A DNA stretch of 64,000 nt from Nonomuraea solani (GTDB lineage: Bacteria; Actinomycetota; Actinomycetes; Streptosporangiales; Streptosporangiaceae), in contig NZ_FNVT01000002.1 of NCBI RefSeq assembly GCF_900108335.1, positions 310,001-374,000 on the forward strand. Reading direction: 5' to 3'. Shown piece by piece: positions 61,303 through 64,000 of this stretch; positions within the stretch are counted from its first letter, which is position 1; every line of letters begins with the position of its first letter. The notes below the pieces were generated by a model. It ran no database searches. It was not told where the DNA came from and saw nothing but the letters and a program-made list of their open reading frames with translations. A program made the position numbers and the translations under genes.

Positions 61303-62424
61303 TTATTTCTTTCGTGGGACGTACACGCTGAAGGTGAATTGACCGGTCCGCGACGAGGTGGCCTCCAGCCAGCCGCCGAGGGGCGAGACGCGCTCGGCCA
61401 GGTTGAGCAGGCCCTGGCCGGCGTCGCCTGGGCGGCGCGGGGGGCGTACCCCGTCGTTCCTGATCGTCAGGCGGACCAGGCGCTCGCGTTCGACCAGGTG
61501 GATGGAGCACTGGCGGGCCTCGGCGTGCCGCAGCACGTTCGTGACGCCCTCGCGCAGGGCGTGGGTGAGGGCCTCCTCCACCTCCTCCGGCAGGTCGCGG
61601 CAGGAGACCTTGATCTGGCAGCGGACGCGTACCGACTCCAGGAGCGAGCGGGCCGAGCCGAGCTCCGGCGCCAGCGAGGAGCTGCGCAGGCCGTGCGCCA
61701 CCGCGCGGACGTCGGCGGACAGATCGCGCAGCAGGAGCAGCGTCTCGGTCACCTCGGCGCGCGCCTTGTCGTCCCCCTCCTCCACCAGCCGCTCCAGGAG
61801 CTGCACCTTGAGCACCAGCACCGTGAGCCGATGGCCGACGAGGTCGTGCAGGTCGCGGGTGAAGCGGCGGCGTTCGAGCGCGACGGCCTTGCGCATGACC
61901 TCGGTACGCGCCTCGGTCAGCTCACGGGCCCGCTTCGCGAGCGTCACCACCGCGAACTCGGCCGCGCCGACCAGCGGGGCGGCGATCGCCCAGAGCGGAT
62001 GGATCATCGACGCCTCCGGCGCCGCCAGCACCACCGGACCGCACGCCAGCGCCAGCAGGGCCAGCACGATCGAGCGGATCCGGCCCGCCATCACCAGCAG
62101 CGCGCCGGCCAGCAGCCCGCACACGGGGGTCCACGCCGCCCCGAACACCGTCAGCGGCAGGTACGTCAGCCACGCCTGCACGGCCACGATCCACCACGAC
62201 CCGGCCCGGCGCTTCGGCAGCTCCGTGACGAACCTGAGGTGCAGCGCCAGCAGGACGACCAGCGTCACCGTGCCCTCGATCGCCCGCCCCGACTCCACCA
62301 GCCCGGCGGACACCGGCACCGCCAGGCCGATGATCCCCGCCGCCAGACCGAGGCCGCCCACCCATGGGGAGCCTTCGAGTTTCGCGCGCGCCCTAGACAC
62401 CACTCCACGGCGTGTGTCCTCCAC
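61303..62424 (-). CDS. DesK-type sensor histidine kinase of the lanthipeptide locus
   Basis: The 373-residue kinase has five or six hydrophobic segments in residues 22-165, then a short coiled coil and HisKA_3 domain with His193 (RRFTRDLHDLVGHRL). The ATPase domain has an N-box (LREGVTNVLRHAEA) and G-boxes (IRNDGVRPPRR, GQGLLNLAERV). The GTG at 62424 is preceded by GGGGG. It lacks an adjacent response regulator. The regulator at 52470-53078 is the obvious partner candidate, which would make this a two-component system split around the biosynthetic operon. It is 134 bp from lanKC on the same strand. Confidence 0.9.
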   Translation of the reverse strand: MEDTRRGVVSRARAKLEGSPWVGGLGLAAGIIGLAVPVSAGLVESGRAIEGTVTLVVLLALHLRFVTELPKRRAGSWWIVAVQAWLTYLPLTVFGAAWTPVCGLLAGALLVMAGRIRSIVLALLALACGPVVLAAPEASMIHPLWAIAAPLVGAAEFAVVTLAKRARELTEARTEVMRKAVALERRRFTRDLHDLVGHRLTVLVLKVQLLERLVEEGDDKARAEVTETLLLLRDLSADVRAVAHGLRSSSLAPELGSARSLLESVRVRCQIKVSCRDLPEEVEEALTHALREGVTNVLRHAEARQCSIHLVERERLVRLTIRNDGVRPPRRPGDAGQGLLNLAERVSPLGGWLEATSSRTGQFTFSVYVPRKK

Positions 62425-62739
62425 CTCACCCCCGGTGTGCTTCGGATCGACGGGATCACCGCGTTGCCAAAGCTCATCCCGTTTTGCAACGTTCCTCTAA
62501 TCGACCCGATCGGCCCTGCCGTGTAAAGGTCGTTTCCGCTTTTGGACAGCCCTGACTCCCCGTCGGCCCCATGGTCAACAGGACCTCCGGGCGGTTGCGG
62601 GCTCAGCCCCTGCCTTCGTGGGCCTTCGTGGGCCGCCATGCCGGCTCCCTTGACATGCGGCACCACGGTCGTGCCTCCTCCCGGGGGCTCAAGACGGGCG
62701 GCGCGACCGAGCCAGGGGCCGCCTCATAAGCTGAACGCC
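62425..62739. other. 315-bp divergent intergenic region
   Basis: I see no gene here. The region separates the divergent kinase and aldo/keto reductase genes and must hold both promoters. It contains CCTTCGTGGG twice, 11 bp apart, near 62610-62635. No convincing operator or structured RNA was found. Confidence 0.55.
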
Positions 62740-63708
62740 ATGGATTACATGCGACTTGGTAACACCGGCTTGAAGGTCTCCCGGATCTGCCTGGGCATGA
62801 TGAGCTACGGCGACCCCGGCAGGCAGAAGTGGGCGCTGCCGCTGGAGCAGGCCGAGCCCATCATCCGCAGGGCCGCCGACGCGGGCGTGACGTTCTTCGA
62901 CACCGCCGACGTCTACAGCCAGGGCGAGAGCGAGGTCGTGACCGGCGACGCGCTACGCGCGATCTTCCCCCGGCGCGAGGACTACGTGCTGGCCACCAAG
63001 GTCTACTTCCCGATGGGCCGGGGCCCCAACGAGCGGGGCCTGTCGCGCAAGCACGTACACGCCGCCATTGACGCCTCTCTGCGGCGGCTGGGCACCGACC
63101 ACGTCGACCTCTACCAGATCCACCGATGGGACGACGAGACCCCCATCGAGGAGACCATGGAGGCACTGCACGAGGTGGTCAAGGCGGGCAAGGCCCGCTA
63201 TATCGGGGCGTCGAGCATGTGGGCCTGGCAGTTCGCCAAGGCGCAGCACGTGGCCGAGGCCAACGGGTGGACGCGGTTCGTCTCGATGCAGAACCACCTC
63301 AACCTCCTCTACCGGGAGGAGGAGCGCGAAATGCTGCCGCTCTGCGCCGACCAGGGGGTGGGCGTGATCCCGTGGAGCCCGCTGGCGCGGGGCGTGCTGG
63401 CCAGGGCGGGCAGTGCCGCCACGACCACCCGGGCCGGGTCCGACGACCGGATCGACCACCTGTACGACCCCGAGAACGACAAGCTCATCCTCGACCGGGT
63501 GGCGCAGGTGGCCAAGGATCGCGAACTGCCCGCCGCTCAGGTGGCGCTGGCCTGGCTGCTCCACAAGCCCGGGGTCACCGCGCCGATCGTGGGGGCGACC
63601 AAGGACCGGCACGTGGACGACGCGGTGGCGGCCGTGTCGGTGCGGCTGTCGGAGGAGGAGGTGGCCTTCCTGGAGGCTCCGTACCGGTCGCGCGAGGTGC
63701 GCTTCTAA
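62740..63708 (+). CDS. aldo/keto reductase, AKR (YajO/YakC-like)
   Basis: This 322-residue (alpha/beta)8 NADPH reductase starts MDYMRLGNTGLKVSRICLGMM. FDTADVYSQGESEVVTGDAL holds the catalytic Asp and Tyr, VLATKVYFP the Lys and LYQIHRWDDETPIEETMEAL the His. The cofactor end is VTAPIVGATKDRHVDDAVAAV. It matches housekeeping AKRs acting on aldehydes or ketones of broad range. It diverges from the lanthipeptide kinase gene and is probably unrelated to peptide production. Confidence 0.92.
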   Translation: MDYMRLGNTGLKVSRICLGMMSYGDPGRQKWALPLEQAEPIIRRAADAGVTFFDTADVYSQGESEVVTGDALRAIFPRREDYVLATKVYFPMGRGPNERGLSRKHVHAAIDASLRRLGTDHVDLYQIHRWDDETPIEETMEALHEVVKAGKARYIGASSMWAWQFAKAQHVAEANGWTRFVSMQNHLNLLYREEEREMLPLCADQGVGVIPWSPLARGVLARAGSAATTTRAGSDDRIDHLYDPENDKLILDRVAQVAKDRELPAAQVALAWLLHKPGVTAPIVGATKDRHVDDAVAAVSVRLSEEEVAFLEAPYRSREVRF

Positions 63709-63794
63709 GGGCCTCCGCTTCTTACGGCCTGGACCTCTTGAGACGACCTCCGCCGGTCGGCCGGATTGTCGGAGCGACACCCTAAGGTATTCGC

Positions 63795-64000
63795 ATGCGG
63801 GCAAATGAGGAGGCGGCGGCGGCGCTGCAGGAATACGCGGAGCTGTTCGCGCTCTGCGGCGGCGACGCCTTCCGGGTGCGGAGCTACCAGAAGGCGGCCA
63901 AGGCGATCGCCGGGTTCCCCGAGGACATCTCGATCGTCGACGTGCGCGGCGTGCCCGGCGTGGGTGAGGCGATCGCCAAGAAGATGGAGGAGTTCCTGCA
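63795..64000 (+). CDS. PolX-type DNA polymerase/helix-hairpin-helix protein, N-terminus, cut by window end
   Basis: Only 68 codons are visible. They contain the N-terminal helical domain of PolX-type proteins: LQEYAELFALCGGDAFRVRSY, then KAAKAIAGFPEDISIV, and a helix-hairpin-helix start RGVPGVGEAIAKKMEEFL. Bacterial PolX proteins of about 570 residues combine a polymerase-beta domain with a PHP 3'-5' exonuclease and act in base-excision and gap repair. The rest lies outside, so a shorter helix-hairpin-helix protein cannot be excluded. Confidence 0.75.
   Translation, partial: MRANEEAAAALQEYAELFALCGGDAFRVRSYQKAAKAIAGFPEDISIVDVRGVPGVGEAIAKKMEEFL

Noticed and set aside
1..64000. CRISPR arrays, insertion sequences, integrases or prophage genes
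   Set aside because: No regularly spaced repeats, transposase or integrase motifs were seen. The tRNA cluster has no adjacent integrase or duplicated att-like tRNA end.

Overview
The window is chromosomal DNA from a high-GC actinomycete. GC-rich wobble positions, many GTG starts, near-universal 4-bp ATGA/GTGA gene overlaps, a DUF574-type SAM methyltransferase, DesK/NarL-type two-component pairs and a SapB-like lanthipeptide locus all fit Streptosporangiaceae. Nonomuraea is my best guess, but no marker here proves the genus. Both edges cut genes: a subtilisin-like protease at the left and a PolX-type N-terminus at the right.

Layout. 1-10.7 kb: protease tail, SAM methyltransferase, glmS with a small upstream partner, a DUF418 protein/histidine kinase/response regulator operon, and a secreted PGRP-type amidase. 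10.8-11.2 kb: a tRNA cluster Gly-Cys-Gly-Val in which the Gly gene is duplicated within an 80-bp exact repeat, followed by a likely terminator. 11.2-18.4 kb: small accessory genes (AraC regulator and divergent oxidoreductase, lipoprotein, two GNATs, small unknown proteins), two short tandem repeats, and a decayed AAA-ATPase/DUF4276 pair. 18.5-29.3 kb: a divergent catabolic cluster. DeoR regulator, PdxA2-type dehydrogenase and DUF1537 kinase lie on the minus strand. An eight-gene coupled operon lies on the plus strand: peptide/oligosaccharide-type ABC importer, aldo/keto reductase, BNR/sialidase-fold protein and HpcH/HpaI aldolase. Together they look like uptake and breakdown of a sugar-acid-type compound through a four-carbon acid phosphate.

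29.4-52.3 kb: mixed metabolism and regulation. It includes a 1042-residue STAND-type ATPase, an MscS-helix membrane protein, pobA with its IclR regulator and a clear operator, a TPP enzyme, flavin and NAD(P) oxidoreductases, a stand-alone LigD-type polymerase, a frameshifted HicB-like gene beside a DarG-like macro protein, an acyl-CoA dehydrogenase with a PaaX-like regulator, a GCS2 ligase, an SDR with an MmyB-type regulator, a zinc alcohol dehydrogenase and a CMD-family protein.

52.4-62.4 kb is the most interesting region: a class III lanthipeptide locus of the SapB (ram/amf) type. On the minus strand the order is histidine kinase, LanKC synthetase, a 43-residue precursor peptide too short for ordinary ORF calling, two ABC half-transporters, and a prolyl oligopeptidase that may remove the leader. 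A NarL-type response regulator lies convergent to the peptidase at the far end. The precursor has a typical class III leader and two S-x2-S/T-x3-C ring motifs. Its start lies inside the 3' end of lanKC, and a strong hairpin separates it from the transporter genes. An aldo/keto reductase and a partial polX follow to the right edge.
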